This document shows positions 20,287 through 30,513 of a stretch of DNA of 64,000 nucleotides, one piece after another (position 1 is the stretch's first letter; each line of letters starts with the position of its first letter). The DNA is from Massilia sp. BJB1822 (lineage in GTDB: Bacteria; Pseudomonadota; Gammaproteobacteria; Burkholderiales; Burkholderiaceae_D), in NCBI RefSeq assembly GCF_013369485.1, contig NZ_JABWEB010000001.1:62001-126000 (forward strand), in the 5' to 3' direction. The position numbers and the translations under genes are program-made. The notes under the pieces were generated by a model, which was not told the origin of the DNA, did not search any database, and saw nothing but the letters and a program-made list of their open reading frames with translations.

Positions 20287-22800
20287 ATGACCGTTTCAGC
20301 CAGCTCCGCCTCTCTTCCCGCTTCCCACCAAGCCGTGCTGAAGCAGGCAAGCCGGGGCGTGCTGCCGATCGGCGAACTGTTCCAGGCGGCCCAGGAACTG
20401 GTGGCGCGCGGCGTGCCGCAGGAAGCGAGCGCCCTTTACCGCCTGTGGCTGGACAAGACCCGCTCGCCGCTGTCCTACGCGGTCTGCTTCAACCTGGCCG
20501 TGACCCTGGGCGACCAGCGCGACGAGGCCGGCGCCGAACAGGCTTACCGCCAGGCCATGGCCCTCAATCCCAACTTCGTCGAAGCGCGCCTGAACCTGGG
20601 TTCCCTGCTCGAGCGCATGGGCCGCCCCGACGAATCGCTCGATGTGTGGCGCGCCATCCTGCGCGAAGTGCAGCCCGACATCGCCACCCAGCCCGCCCTG
20701 CACCAGCAGACCCTGAACAATCTGGGCCGCCTGCTGGAAATCCGCAAGCTGCTGCCGGAAGCCGAGCAGATGCTGCGCCGCAGCCTGGAACTCAATCCGC
20801 AGCAGCCCAACGTCATCACGCACTGGGTCCATCTGCGCCAGAAGCTGTGCGAGTGGCCCGTGTACGCGGGCTTGCCGAATCTGGGACCGGAAGAACTCAA
20901 GCGTTCCACCTCGGCCCTAGCCATGCTCAGCGCCTCGCCCGATCCGGCCGAACAGCTGGCCGCCGCGCGCCGCTTCATCGACGAGAAAGTCAAAAGCAAT
21001 GTGGCGCCGCTGACCGACGGCACCGGCTATCCGCACAAGCGCATGCGCATCGGCTACCTGTCCTCGGACTTCTGCTCGCACGCGGTGTCGATCCTGACCG
21101 CCGAACTGTATGAGCTGCACGACCGCAGCCGCGTCGAGGTCTACGCCTTCAGCTGGAGCCGCGAGGACGGCAGTCCGCTGCGCGCCCGCGTGGTGGGCGC
21201 CATGGACCACTACATCCGCATCGACGCCATGACCGACGAGGAGGCGGCGCATTGCATCCGCCGCCACGAGATCGACCTGCTGGTCGACCTGCACGGCCTG
21301 ACCCTGGGCGCGCGGCCCGGCATCCTGGCCTACCGGCCGGCCCCGGTGCAGGCCACCTGGCTGGGCTTCCCTGGCCCGACCGCGATTCCCGGCGTCGATT
21401 ACGTGATTTCCGATCCCTTTGTGCTGCCGCCCGAGCTGGAACCGTATTTCACGGAAAAGCCGCTGCACATGCCGCACACTTTCCAGATCAACGACCGCCA
21501 GCGCGCCATCGGCGCCACGCCGACCAAGGCCGGCAACGGGCTGCCGGAAGATAAATTCGTCTTCTGCTCCTTCAACAACAACTACAAATTCACGCCGGAA
21601 GTGTTCTCGGCCTGGATGCGCATCCTGCAGCGCGTGCCGGACAGCGTGCTGTGGATGGTGGCCGACACCGAGGAAACCCGCGCCAACCTGCTGCGCGAAG
21701 CGGAAAGCCGTGGCGTGGCGCGCGAGCGCCTGCTGTTCGCCGGCCGCGTGGCGCCGGCCGATTATCTGGCGCGCTTCCAGCTGGCCGACCTCTTCCTCGA
21801 CACCGCGCCCTTCAACGCCGGCACCACCGCCAGCGATGCGCTGTGGGCCGGCCTGCCGGTGCTGACCTGCGCCGGCCGCACCTTCAGCGCGCGCATGGCC
21901 GGCAGCCTGCTGCACGCCATGGGCTTGCCGGAACTGGTGACGCACGAACTCAATGATTACGAAGAGCGCGCTGTGGCCCTGGCCGGCAACCGCGCCGAAT
22001 TGGCGGCCCTGCGCGAGCGCCTGCTGGCCACGCGCGAGGCCAGCCCGCTGTTCGACACGCCGCGCTTCGTGCGCGACCTGGAAGACCTGTACGCCAGCGT
22101 GATTCCGCGTCCCGAAGGCGTGCCGCTGCAGGACGAAGCGGCGCCCGGCGCCGTGCCGGCGCCGGACAACATGCCGGTGCAGCACGCCGGCATGCTGCGC
22201 ATGCTGCGCAACGGCCTGCACAGCGTGGCCGAAATCGGCAATGGCGTGCTGGCGCAAGCCTACCGCTCGGCCAATCCGCAGGCACGCTACACCAGCGTCA
22301 GCCTGGCCGCGCCGGACACGCCATGGAGCAGCGAAGTGCTGGCGGCCGACGCCGAGCAGCTCGACGATGCCGACTGGCGCCGCCTGGGAGCGACCCAGTG
22401 CTGGGTCTTCCCCGACACGCTGGAACGCCTGCGCGACCCGTGGGCCATGCTGCGCAATCTGCGCCGGCACGCCACCGGCCCGGTGGAGGTGGTGGCCTGC
22501 GTCTCGAACGCGCAGAACTGGGCGCTGCAATCCTGCCTGGCCAGCGGCAATCTGCAATACCAGGACAATGGCCTGCTCAACCGCGCCAACCTGCACTGGT
22601 TCACGCGCAGCACCCTGGCCCTGCTGCTGCGCGAATGCGGCTTCAATGTGGTGGACATGAATACCGTGACCCTGCACGCGCCGCCGGAAGCGATGCTGGC
22701 GGCGATCCGCCAGATGGCCATCGCCAGCGGCGCCGATCCGGAACTGGCGGTGCAGGACGCCCTGCCCTATCAATATCTGGTGCGCGCCGTCGCCGCCTGA
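20287..22800 (+). CDS. TPR-GT41 (O-GlcNAc-transferase-like) glycosyltransferase with C-terminal methyltransferase-like domain
   Basis: An 837-residue cytosolic protein. TPR-like helices (about 45-200) precede a GT41 catalytic region (about 250-610) that resembles OGT/SPINDLY: YLSSDFCSHAVSILTAELYE holds the conserved His, SFNNNYKFTPEVFSAWMRIL the nucleotide-site Lys, and LFLDTAPFNAGTTASDALW matches the OGT NGHTT segment, here NAGTT without the His. Residues about 645-837 form a methyltransferase-like module (CWVFPDTLERLRDPWAMLRN) found twice more in this locus. GT41 enzymes glycosylate protein Ser/Thr or Asn side chains using UDP- or GDP-sugars. The start MTVSASSAS at 20287 is preferred; 34 more in-frame residues upstream look non-coding. 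It follows giant gene A by 168 bases, which makes A a candidate acceptor. Confidence 0.88.
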   Translation: MTVSASSASLPASHQAVLKQASRGVLPIGELFQAAQELVARGVPQEASALYRLWLDKTRSPLSYAVCFNLAVTLGDQRDEAGAEQAYRQAMALNPNFVEARLNLGSLLERMGRPDESLDVWRAILREVQPDIATQPALHQQTLNNLGRLLEIRKLLPEAEQMLRRSLELNPQQPNVITHWVHLRQKLCEWPVYAGLPNLGPEELKRSTSALAMLSASPDPAEQLAAARRFIDEKVKSNVAPLTDGTGYPHKRMRIGYLSSDFCSHAVSILTAELYELHDRSRVEVYAFSWSREDGSPLRARVVGAMDHYIRIDAMTDEEAAHCIRRHEIDLLVDLHGLTLGARPGILAYRPAPVQATWLGFPGPTAIPGVDYVISDPFVLPPELEPYFTEKPLHMPHTFQINDRQRAIGATPTKAGNGLPEDKFVFCSFNNNYKFTPEVFSAWMRILQRVPDSVLWMVADTEETRANLLREAESRGVARERLLFAGRVAPADYLARFQLADLFLDTAPFNAGTTASDALWAGLPVLTCAGRTFSARMAGSLLHAMGLPELVTHELNDYEERAVALAGNRAELAALRERLLATREASPLFDTPRFVRDLEDLYASVIPRPEGVPLQDEAAPGAVPAPDNMPVQHAGMLRMLRNGLHSVAEIGNGVLAQAYRSANPQARYTSVSLAAPDTPWSSEVLAADAEQLDDADWRRLGATQCWVFPDTLERLRDPWAMLRNLRRHATGPVEVVACVSNAQNWALQSCLASGNLQYQDNGLLNRANLHWFTRSTLALLLRECGFNVVDMNTVTLHAPPEAMLAAIRQMAIASGADPELAVQDALPYQYLVRAVAA

Positions 22801-22829
22801 ACCCAGGACATCCAAAGGAACCCTCGCCC

Positions 22830-24134
22830 ATGAGTACCGCCCACATCCCAGTCATCACGGTGTCCTACAACTCGCCCGATCTGATCGAGGCGCTGCTGCG
22901 CACCTTCCGCCAGTTCTACGCGAACAAGGTGTATGTGATCGACGGTTCCAACCCCGAGATATCGCTGCAGATCAAGGCGATCGCCGAGTCTTTCCCGAAC
23001 GTGGAATTCATCCCCTTCGGCTACAACATCCACCACGGCCCCGGCATGTCCTGGGCCATCCGCAACCTGGGCCTGGAAGGCCAGGTGCTGTTCCTCGATT
23101 CGGACGTGGAAATCGTCAAGGGCGGCTTCCTGGAATCGCTGCAAAGCGAACTGACGCCGGAGCTGTGGGGCGTGGGCAGCATCCAGCAGGTCAACGAACA
23201 AGGCTACGACCGTCCGGACGACGGCGAAGTGGCCTATCTGCACCCGGCCTGCATGCTGGTGAATATGGACGTGATGCGCCAATGGCCGCTGCCCATCAAG
23301 CACGGCGCGCCCATGATCACGACCATGCTGGCCCTGCACCGGGCCGGCAAGGCCCATCTGCTCAAGCATGTGCAGTGGGTGCGCGACGACTTCGGTTCCG
23401 AGACCGCGCGCCACTACATCAAGCATCCCTGGCAAGGCACGGTGGTGCGCACCGGCGGCTACCACTACGACCTGCCGGCCGCCGACAGCGCCGTCGACCA
23501 GCACCTGCTGGCCTTCGTCCCGCCCGACGCACAAAAGCTGGTGGAAGTGGGCTGCCACAACGGCGTGTTCGCCAAGGCATACCGCGCCGCCCACCCGATC
23601 TGCGACTACACCGGCGTCGAAGCCGATCCGGCCCTGGCCAATCTGGCGCGGCCGCACTGCGATTATGTGTTCAACACCGATATCGAGCAGGCCGACGACA
23701 AGTTCTACGCCCATGTGGCCGGCGCCGACTGCTGGATTCTGGGCGATGTGCTGAGCAGCCTGCGCGACCCTTGGGCCATGCTGGCGCGCATCCGCCGCCA
23801 CATCAAGCCGGGCGGCACCGTGGTCGCTTCGCTGCGCAATTTCCAGCACTGGAGCATGCAGGCGCGCCTGGCCGTGGGCGACCTGCGCTACCAGCCCGGC
23901 ACCGTGCTCGATTTGCCTGATGTGCGGGTATTTACGCGCGGAACAATTCTTGATATGTTCCAGCAGGCGGGCTTCCGCATCGCGGGCGGCACGCCGGTGA
24001 TCCGCGAAGAAGCGGGCCGCGAAGCCTTCCTGCCGGCGCTGCGCGCCCTGGCCCAGGCCAGCGGCAGCGATCCCGAAACCGCAGTGCAGGACGCGCTGCC
24101 GTGGCAGTACATCATCCTCGCGCAAGCGGCCTGA
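22830..24134 (+). CDS. GT2-like glycosyltransferase fused to a methyltransferase-like domain
   Basis: A 434-residue two-domain protein. The N-terminal half (about 1-230) is a GT-A/GT2-type transferase with VITVSYNSPDLIEALL, the DXD-type motif LFLDSDVEIV and a substrate segment YLHPACMLVNMDVM. The C-terminal half (about 235-434) is a SAM-methyltransferase-like fold with VEVGCHNGVFAKAYR and the locus-specific signature CWILGDVLSSLRDPWAML, ending in AVQDALPWQY as in the preceding gene. AAAGGA lies about 12 bases before the ATG, and the gene starts 29 bases after the previous stop. Probable role: adding and methylating a sugar in the same glycan. Substrates are unknown. Confidence 0.85.
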   Translation: MSTAHIPVITVSYNSPDLIEALLRTFRQFYANKVYVIDGSNPEISLQIKAIAESFPNVEFIPFGYNIHHGPGMSWAIRNLGLEGQVLFLDSDVEIVKGGFLESLQSELTPELWGVGSIQQVNEQGYDRPDDGEVAYLHPACMLVNMDVMRQWPLPIKHGAPMITTMLALHRAGKAHLLKHVQWVRDDFGSETARHYIKHPWQGTVVRTGGYHYDLPAADSAVDQHLLAFVPPDAQKLVEVGCHNGVFAKAYRAAHPICDYTGVEADPALANLARPHCDYVFNTDIEQADDKFYAHVAGADCWILGDVLSSLRDPWAMLARIRRHIKPGGTVVASLRNFQHWSMQARLAVGDLRYQPGTVLDLPDVRVFTRGTILDMFQQAGFRIAGGTPVIREEAGREAFLPALRALAQASGSDPETAVQDALPWQYIILAQAA

Positions 24135-24191
24135 GTTCCGCCAGCGGCCCTGCAACCGGCGCGCTGAGCGCCTTACGAATATAGGATGGTT

Positions 24192-25070
24192 ATGGCCTTA
24201 CCTTTAGTCAGCATCGTGATCCCGTCCTACAAGCCGGGCCATTTTGAGCAGTGCCTGCGCTCGGCCATCGGCCAGACGTATCCGAATATCGAAATCCTGG
24301 TCAGCGACAATTGCCCGACCGAGGAAATCCGCGACATCTGCGCCCGCTTCCCCGGCGTGATCTACCAGCGCAGCAGCGTGATCCGGGCCGACAATGTGCT
24401 GGGCGCCTTCTACGGCGCCAAGGGTGTCTTCGTCAAGCCGCTGTTCGACGACGATCTGCTGCATCCCTTCTGCGTCGAGCGCATGGTGGCCGCTGTGGCC
24501 GGGCGCGACGAGGTGGAACTGATCTTCTCGGCTTCGCAGGTGATCGATTCCGGCAACCAGCGCGTGGAAACGCGCCGCCCTTACGAAGCCAGCGGCATGA
24601 TGAGCGGACGCGATCTGCACCGCAGCATGGCGCTCGGCATGCGCAACTTCATCGGCGAATTCAGCACCATCATGTTCCGCCGCAGCAAGCTGTGGCAGAT
24701 CGGCTGGCACAATCTGTTCAAGGTCGGCACGCACGACTGCACCGTGGGCCTGGCCGACGTGGCGGCCTACTTCAATCTGGTGGAAGGCGCATCGGCCTTC
24801 TATATCGACGAAGAGCTGAGCTACTTCCGCCGCGACCAGGCGCTGCAGTCGAACTCGAACCCGAACTCGAATCCGAACTTCGGCTACTGCTTCTCGGACT
24901 ATATCGACATCCTGTACTGCTCGCACCAGATCGGCACCATCAGCACCGAGGAGCTGCTGGCCACGCAGGAACAGGTGCACGCCGTGTATCTTTCGCTGCG
25001 CGGCGTGTTCGACCAGATCGGCCGCTCGTACGAGCGCTACCTGGCCTATCTCAAGCCGCTGAAAGGATAA
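24192..25070 (+). CDS. GT2 family glycosyltransferase
   Basis: A 292-residue cytosolic GT-A glycosyltransferase. The N-terminus has PLVSIVIPSYKPGHFEQCLRS and IEILVSDNCPTEE, and the metal/nucleotide motif is FVKPLFDDDLLHP, typical of GT2 enzymes of sugar-decorating clusters. A curious Asn/Ser/Pro stretch, SNSNPNSNPN, lies near residue 222. Two ATGs are possible, 24186 and 24192; the second is chosen because AGGA sits 5 bases before it. It is followed after 2 bases by the ketoisomerase gene, so it is part of the same operon. Confidence 0.87.
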   Translation: MALPLVSIVIPSYKPGHFEQCLRSAIGQTYPNIEILVSDNCPTEEIRDICARFPGVIYQRSSVIRADNVLGAFYGAKGVFVKPLFDDDLLHPFCVERMVAAVAGRDEVELIFSASQVIDSGNQRVETRRPYEASGMMSGRDLHRSMALGMRNFIGEFSTIMFRRSKLWQIGWHNLFKVGTHDCTVGLADVAAYFNLVEGASAFYIDEELSYFRRDQALQSNSNPNSNPNFGYCFSDYIDILYCSHQIGTISTEELLATQEQVHAVYLSLRGVFDQIGRSYERYLAYLKPLKG

Positions 25071-25072
25071 GC

Positions 25073-25507
25073 ATGTCCCTGCTCGATGAATGCAAGATCA
25101 TTCAGCTGCCCAAGCACTCCGACCCGCGCGGCAATCTGTCGGTGATCGAGGGCGGCAACCAGATTCCCTTCGACATCAAGCGCGTCTACTACCTATACGA
25201 CGTGCCGGGCGGCTCGACCCGCGCCGGCCATGGCCATATCGAACTGCAGCAGTTCATGATCGCCATGTCCGGCAGCTTCGACGTGATCGTCGACGACGGC
25301 TTCGGGCGCAAGAAGATCCACCTGAACCGTTCCTACTACGGCCTCTACATCCCCAAGATGATGTGGCGCGAAGTGGAGAACTTCTCCTCGGGCGGGGTCT
25401 GCCTGGTGCTGGCCTCGACCAATTACGATCCCAAAGACTATTTCCACGATTACGATGAATTCCAGGCCGTCGCGCGCGGCCAGCATCCCGATCACCCTCC
25501 CCGCTGA
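25073..25507 (+). CDS. FdtA/QdtA-like sugar 3,4-ketoisomerase
   Basis: A 144-residue cupin of the WxcM/FdtA family. FdtA and QdtA convert dTDP-4-keto-6-deoxyglucose to the 3-keto sugar before transamination at C3. Family hallmarks are LPKHSDPRGNLSVIEGG, VYYLYDVPGGSTRAGHGHIELQQF with the active-site His pair, and the C-terminal NYDPKDYFHDYDEF. The length is standard. The aminotransferase follows directly, the usual fdtA-fdtB pairing. rmlA and rmlB, which make the dTDP precursor, are not in the window and must be supplied elsewhere. Confidence 0.88.
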   Translation: MSLLDECKIIQLPKHSDPRGNLSVIEGGNQIPFDIKRVYYLYDVPGGSTRAGHGHIELQQFMIAMSGSFDVIVDDGFGRKKIHLNRSYYGLYIPKMMWREVENFSSGGVCLVLASTNYDPKDYFHDYDEFQAVARGQHPDHPPR

Positions 25508-25516
25508 AAGCCATCC

Positions 25517-26626
25517 ATGAGCGTTCCCTTTCTCGATCTGAAAGCCATCAACCTGAGCCAGCAGGCCGAACTTGAAGCGGCCCTGCAGCGCGTGCTGCAT
25601 TCCGGCTGGTATATCCTGGGCCAGGAAGTGGAGAACTTCGAACGGCGCTTCGCCGCCTATTGCGGCGTGCAGCACGGCATCGGCGTGGCCAACGGCCTGG
25701 ATGCCATCATGCTGATCCTGCGCGCCTACGGCATCGGCCCGGGCGACGAGGTGATCGTGCCGAGCAATACCTTCATCGCCACCTGGCTGGCGGTCAGCCA
25801 GTGCGGCGCCACGCCGATCCCGGTGGAGCCGGTGGAGGCGACCTATAACATCGACCCGGCCCGCATCGAAGCGGCCATCACGCCGCGCACCAAGGCCATC
25901 GTCGCTGTGCACCTGTACGGCCAGCCGGCCGATATGCCGGCCGTCGCGGCCATCGCACGCAAGCACAAGCTGAAAGTGGTGGAAGACGCGGCCCAGGCGC
26001 ATGGCGCTCTATGTCACGGCAAGCGCAGCGGCCAGTTGGGCGACGCCGCCGCCTTCAGCTTCTATCCGGGCAAGAACCTGGGCGCCCTGGGCGACGCCGG
26101 CGGCGTGGTCACGGACGACGCGGCCCTGGCCGAGCTGCTGCGCACCTACCGCAATTACGGCTCGCAGAAGAAGTACCACAATCTGGTGCAGGGCTTTAAC
26201 TCGCGCCTGGACGAGATGCAGGCCGCCGTGCTGAACGTGAAGCTGAACGTGCTGGACGAGGGCAATGCCCTGCGCCGCGCCCAGGCGGCGCGCTACAGCG
26301 AGCAGCTGGCCGGCATTCCCGGCCTGCTGCTGCCGCACGTCCCCGCCTGGGCCGAACCGGTCTGGCACCTGTACGTGGTGCGCCACGCCCAGCGCGACGT
26401 GCTGGCGCAGCGCCTGGCCGAGCAAGGCATCGGCACCATCGTGCATTATCCGATCGCCCCGCATCTGCAGCAGGCGTATGCCGAACTGGGATACCAGCCA
26501 GGCGACTTCCCGATCGCCGAAGCGATCCACCGCGAAGTACTCAGCCTGCCGCTCGGCCCGCACCTGAGCATGGAACAGGTGGACCAGGTGGCGGCCGCCG
26601 TGCGCGCCATCCTGGCCAGCCTGTAA
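25517..26626 (+). CDS. DegT/DnrJ/EryC1-family sugar aminotransferase (FdtB/QdtB-like)
   Basis: A 369-residue PLP-dependent aminotransferase. PLP contacts are in [15 protein letters not shown] and [16 protein letters not shown], and the Schiff-base Lys is in [18 protein letters not shown]. Start [13 protein letters not shown] and length are typical of the C3-aminotransferases FdtB/QdtB, which act after the FdtA-type isomerase to yield dTDP-3-amino-3,6-dideoxyhexose. The neighbouring isomerase and GNAT genes support that role. Whether the product is the galacto (Fuc3N) or gluco (Qui3N) isomer cannot be told from the sequence. Confidence 0.9.
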   Translation: MSVPFLDLKAINLSQQAELEAALQRVLHSGWYILGQEVENFERRFAAYCGVQHGIGVANGLDAIMLILRAYGIGPGDEVIVPSNTFIATWLAVSQCGATPIPVEPVEATYNIDPARIEAAITPRTKAIVAVHLYGQPADMPAVAAIARKHKLKVVEDAAQAHGALCHGKRSGQLGDAAAFSFYPGKNLGALGDAGGVVTDDAALAELLRTYRNYGSQKKYHNLVQGFNSRLDEMQAAVLNVKLNVLDEGNALRRAQAARYSEQLAGIPGLLLPHVPAWAEPVWHLYVVRHAQRDVLAQRLAEQGIGTIVHYPIAPHLQQAYAELGYQPGDFPIAEAIHREVLSLPLGPHLSMEQVDQVAAAVRAILASL

Positions 26627-26637
26627 GGAGCCCGGCC

Positions 26638-27189
26638 ATGCCCCGCTTTATCAAGCCCAAGGCCATCCGCGGCAACAAGCTGGTGTTCCGCGACGCGACG
26701 GTGGCCGACGCCGCCTTCATCCTCGGCCTGCGCACCGACGCCAGCAAGGGCCGCTACCTGTCGGCCACCTCGCCCGACCTGGCCAAGCAGGAAGCCTGGC
26801 TGGCCGGCTATGCCCAGGACGCCGGCCAGATCTACTTCATCATCGAGGATGCGGCCGGGGAAGCGGTGGGCACCGTGCGCCTGTACGACCAGCAGGGCGA
26901 TTCCTTCTGCTGGGGTTCCTGGATCAAGAAGGATGGCGCGCCGTCCGGCTTCGCCATCGAATCGGCCCTGATCATCTACCACTACGCCCTGCACCTGGGC
27001 TTCGAGGGCGCGCATTTTGACGTGCGCAAGGGGAATACCGGCGTGATCCAGTTCCACGAGCGTTTCGGCGCCCAGGTCACGGGCGAATCGGAACTCGACT
27101 ATTACTTCAAGATGGACAAAACGACCATCCTGGCCACCCTCGCCAAATACGAAAAATACCTGCCAAACGGTATTCAAATCGAGGCTTAG
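26638..27189 (+). CDS. GNAT acyltransferase, probable amino-sugar N-acetyltransferase
   Basis: A 183-residue RimJ/RimL-like GNAT protein. The fold is indicated by LVFRDATVADAAFILGLR at the start, the central AVGTVRLYD strand and the acetyl-CoA-proximal RKGNTGVIQFHERFGA. It starts 12 bases after the aminotransferase stop, so it probably acylates the 3-amino group of that product. In the characterised Fuc3NAc and Qui3NAc pathways the acyltransferase (FdtC/QdtC) has a left-handed beta-helix fold, so a GNAT here would be a functional replacement (inference). The ATG is preceded by AAGGAG. Confidence 0.78.
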   Translation: MPRFIKPKAIRGNKLVFRDATVADAAFILGLRTDASKGRYLSATSPDLAKQEAWLAGYAQDAGQIYFIIEDAAGEAVGTVRLYDQQGDSFCWGSWIKKDGAPSGFAIESALIIYHYALHLGFEGAHFDVRKGNTGVIQFHERFGAQVTGESELDYYFKMDKTTILATLAKYEKYLPNGIQIEA

Positions 27190-27295
27190 GCCGGCAAACC
27201 AAGGTTTACAATAGCCGGCGGAGCGCCCACAATAAGAAGGCAAGGCGCCCGGCGGCGTTCCTGCGACTGCAACCACCTAACTGATCGAGAATAAT

Positions 27296-28069
27296 ATGAA
27301 AGCAGTCATTCTGGCCGGCGGATTGGGTACACGGCTGAGCGAAGAAACCACCGTCAAGCCCAAGCCGATGGTGGAGATCGGCGGCAAGCCGATTCTCTGG
27401 CACATCCTGAAGTCCTACTCGGCCCACGGCATCAACGATTTCGTGATCTGCTGCGGCTACAAGGGCTACATCATCAAGGAATTCTTCGCCAACTACTTCC
27501 TGCACACCTCGGACGTCACCTTCGACCTGCAGAAGAATGCCATGGAAGTGCATGAGCGCCACGCCGAACCGTGGCGCGTGACCCTGGTCGACACCGGCGA
27601 CGACAGCATGACCGGCGGCCGCCTGAAGCGCGTGCGCCGCTTCGTCGAGAACGAGGAAGCCTTCTGCTTCACCTACGGCGACGGCGTGGCCGACATCGAT
27701 ATCGCCGCCAGCATCGCCTTCCACAAACAGCATGGCCTGCTCGGCACCATGACGGCGGTGCAGCCGCCCGGCCGTTTCGGCGCGGTGGAAATGCACGGCG
27801 ACGTCATCGACAGCTTCCGCGAGAAGCCGCAGGGCGACGGCAGCTGGATCAACGGCGGCTATTTCGTGCTCTCGCCCAAAGTCATCGACTACATCGCCGA
27901 CGACGCCACCATCTGGGAAAAGGAACCGATGGAAAACCTGGCGCGCGACAAGCAGATCGCCGCCTACCGCCACAACGGCTTCTGGCAGCCGATGGACACG
28001 CTGCGCGACAAGTTCCACCTGGAGGACTTGTGGCAGAGCGGCAAGGCGCCGTGGAAGATCTGGACATGA
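27296..28069 (+). CDS. rfbF: Glucose-1-phosphate cytidylyltransferase
   Basis: A 257-residue nucleotidyltransferase making CDP-glucose from CTP and glucose-1-phosphate, the first step to CDP-3,6-dideoxyhexoses. The signature is at the N-terminus: [20 protein letters not shown], with [17 protein letters not shown] following. Metal and sugar site motifs [11 protein letters not shown] and [15 protein letters not shown] are present. The length matches RfbF/DdhA/AscA. A 106-base gap upstream leaves room for an internal promoter, though no strong one is seen. The stop overlaps the next start as ATGA. Confidence 0.95.
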   Translation: MKAVILAGGLGTRLSEETTVKPKPMVEIGGKPILWHILKSYSAHGINDFVICCGYKGYIIKEFFANYFLHTSDVTFDLQKNAMEVHERHAEPWRVTLVDTGDDSMTGGRLKRVRRFVENEEAFCFTYGDGVADIDIAASIAFHKQHGLLGTMTAVQPPGRFGAVEMHGDVIDSFREKPQGDGSWINGGYFVLSPKVIDYIADDATIWEKEPMENLARDKQIAAYRHNGFWQPMDTLRDKFHLEDLWQSGKAPWKIWT

Positions 28070-29151
28070 ACCCATCGTTCTGGCAAGGCAAGCGGGTTTT
28101 CCTGACCGGCCATACCGGCTTCAAAGGCAGTTGGCTCAGCCTGTGGCTGCAGGCGCTGGGCGCCGAGGTGAGCGGCTTCGCCCTCGCCCCGCCTTCGCAA
28201 CCGAGCCTGTTCGACGCGGCGCGCGTGGGCCAGGGCATGCAGTCGGCCATCGGCGATATCCGCGATGCCGAGGCGCTGCGCGCGGCCATGCAGGCGGCGC
28301 GGCCGCAGATCGTCATCCATATGGCGGCCCAGGCGCTGGTGCGCTACTCGTATGCGCATCCGGTGGAAACCTATGCCACCAATGTGATGGGACTGGTCAA
28401 TCTGTTCGAGGCGATCCGCGCCACGCCCGGCATCAAGGCCGTGGTCAACGTCACCAGCGACAAGTGCTACGAGAACAGGGAATGGCCCTGGGGCTACCGC
28501 GAAAACGAAGCCATGGGCGGCTACGACCCTTACAGCAACAGCAAGGCTTGCGCCGAACTGGTGACCTCGGCCTACCGCAATTCCTATTTCAATCCGGCGC
28601 AGTATGCCCAGCATGGCGTGGCGCTCGGCTCCGGCCGCGCCGGCAATGTGATCGGCGGCGGCGACTGGGCGGAAGACCGCCTGATCCCCGACATGATGCG
28701 CGCCATCGCCGCCGGCCAAGCGGTGCGCATCCGCAGCCCGCACGCGATCCGGCCCTGGCAGCATGTGCTGGAGCCGCTGTCGGGCTATCTGAGCCTGGCG
28801 GAACACTTGTATCTGCACGGCGCCGAGTACGCGGAAGGCTTCAACTTCGGCCCGCACGATATCGATGCGCGGCCGGTGGAGTGGATCATCAGCCGCCTGT
28901 GCGCGAGCTGGGGCGACGGCGCCGCCTGGGAGCTGGACGGCGCGCCGCAGCCGCACGAGGCGACGTATCTGAAACTGGACTGCTCCAAGGCGCGCGGCCG
29001 CCTGCACTGGCAGCCGCGCTGGCATCTGGGCCAGACCATCGATCATATCGTGGCATGGCATAAAGCCCATGCCCGGAAAGAGGATATGCGCGCCTTCACG
29101 CTGGCGCAGATCCACGACTATCAACAACAGCAACACAGCGACATCAAGTAA
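28066..29151 (+). CDS. rfbG: CDP-glucose 4,6-dehydratase
   Basis: A 361-residue extended short-chain dehydrogenase that forms CDP-4-keto-6-deoxyglucose. The NAD-binding motif is [18 protein letters not shown]. The active site is Thr/Ser in [21 protein letters not shown], and Tyr and Lys in [15 protein letters not shown]. Further family motifs are [21 protein letters not shown] and [17 protein letters not shown]. The start at 28066 overlaps the rfbF stop (ATGA). Length and motifs fit RfbG/DdhB/AscB closely. Confidence 0.95.
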   Translation: MNPSFWQGKRVFLTGHTGFKGSWLSLWLQALGAEVSGFALAPPSQPSLFDAARVGQGMQSAIGDIRDAEALRAAMQAARPQIVIHMAAQALVRYSYAHPVETYATNVMGLVNLFEAIRATPGIKAVVNVTSDKCYENREWPWGYRENEAMGGYDPYSNSKACAELVTSAYRNSYFNPAQYAQHGVALGSGRAGNVIGGGDWAEDRLIPDMMRAIAAGQAVRIRSPHAIRPWQHVLEPLSGYLSLAEHLYLHGAEYAEGFNFGPHDIDARPVEWIISRLCASWGDGAAWELDGAPQPHEATYLKLDCSKARGRLHWQPRWHLGQTIDHIVAWHKAHARKEDMRAFTLAQIHDYQQQQHSDIK

Positions 29152-29165
29152 AGGCAATACGAGCC

Positions 29166-30485
29166 ATGAGCCAAAGCAAAGAACAACTGCGCGAACAGAT
29201 CCTGCAACTGGTGGGCCAGTACGGCGCCCTGGCCAGCCAGCCGCGCGCCTTCGAACCCGGCGTGACCGTGATTCCGCCCGCCGGCAAGGTGGTGGGCGCG
29301 CCCGAAATGGAGCTGATGGTCGACGCCTCGCTCGACGCCTGGCTGACCACCGGCCGCTTCAACGACCAGTTCGAGGCCAAGCTGGCCAAACTGATCGGCG
29401 TGCAGCACCTGATCACGGTGAATTCCGGCTCTTCGGCCAATCTGGTGGCCTTCAACACCTTGACCTCGCCCAAGCTGGGCGCGCGCGCCATCCAGCCGGG
29501 CGACGAGGTGATCGGCGTGGCGGCGGGCTTCCCCACCACCGTCAACCCCATCCTGCAATTCGGCGCGGTGCCGGTCTTCGTCGACGTGGAACTGGGCAAC
29601 TACAATATCGACCCGACCCAGATCGAGGCGGCGATTTCGCCCAAGACCAAGGCCATCATGCTGGCCCACACCCTGGGCAATCCGTACAACCTGGACGTGA
29701 TCGTCGCCCTGTGCAAAAAGTACAATCTGTGGCTGATCGAGGATTGCTGCGACGCGCTCGGCTCGACCTACCACGGCAAGATGGTGGGCACCTTCGGCGA
29801 CATCGGCACCATGTCCTTCTACCCGGCCCACCACATCACCATGGGCGAGGGCGGCGCCGTCTTCACCAATAACTATGAGCTGAAACAGATCGCCGAATCC
29901 TTCCGCGACTGGGGCCGCGACTGCTACTGCCCACCAGGCAAGGACAATACCTGCGGCAAGCGCTTCTGCTGGAAGCTGGGCACCCTGCCGGAAGGCTATG
30001 ACCACAAGTACACCTACAGCCATCTGGGCTACAACCTGAAGATCACCGATATGCAGGCGGCCTGCGGCCTGGCCCAGATCGACCGCGCAGAAGGCTTCAT
30101 CCAGGCGCGCAAGGACAACTTCGCCTACCTGAAGGAGCGCCTGCAAAGCTGCGCCGAATTCCTGATCCTGCCGGAAGCGACCGAGCATTCCGATCCATCC
30201 TGGTTCGGCTTCCCGATGACGCTGAAGCCGGAAGCGAATGTGTCACGGGTCGACCTGCTGACCTATCTGGACCAGCACAAGATCGGCACCCGCCTGCTGT
30301 TCGCCGGCAACCTGACGCGCCAGCCGTATATGATCGGACGCAACTACCGCGTCTCGGGCGAATTGACCAACACCGACCGCGTCATGAACGACACCTTCTG
30401 GGTCGGCGTCTACCCCGGCCTGACGCGCGAAATGCTGGACTACGTGGTGGACAAGCTGGAAGCCTTCTTCGGCGTCAACTTCTGA
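29166..30485 (+). CDS. rfbH: CDP-4-keto-6-deoxyglucose 3-dehydrase (E1, RfbH)
   Basis: A 439-residue PMP-dependent [2Fe-2S] dehydrase that removes the C3 hydroxyl of CDP-4-keto-6-deoxyglucose on the way to 3,6-dideoxyhexoses. The diagnostic change is visible: the usual PLP Lys is replaced by His in [16 protein letters not shown]. Cysteines for the iron-sulfur cluster occur in [21 protein letters not shown]. This separates it from ColD, which lacks the cluster. E1 needs an E3 reductase (AscD/RfbI type); none is encoded in the window. The start has a weak binding site, 14 bases after rfbG. Confidence 0.95.
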   Translation: MSQSKEQLREQILQLVGQYGALASQPRAFEPGVTVIPPAGKVVGAPEMELMVDASLDAWLTTGRFNDQFEAKLAKLIGVQHLITVNSGSSANLVAFNTLTSPKLGARAIQPGDEVIGVAAGFPTTVNPILQFGAVPVFVDVELGNYNIDPTQIEAAISPKTKAIMLAHTLGNPYNLDVIVALCKKYNLWLIEDCCDALGSTYHGKMVGTFGDIGTMSFYPAHHITMGEGGAVFTNNYELKQIAESFRDWGRDCYCPPGKDNTCGKRFCWKLGTLPEGYDHKYTYSHLGYNLKITDMQAACGLAQIDRAEGFIQARKDNFAYLKERLQSCAEFLILPEATEHSDPSWFGFPMTLKPEANVSRVDLLTYLDQHKIGTRLLFAGNLTRQPYMIGRNYRVSGELTNTDRVMNDTFWVGVYPGLTREMLDYVVDKLEAFFGVNF

Positions 30486-30513
30486 TGGCGGCTGCCGCAA
30501 GCCGCGCCATGCG

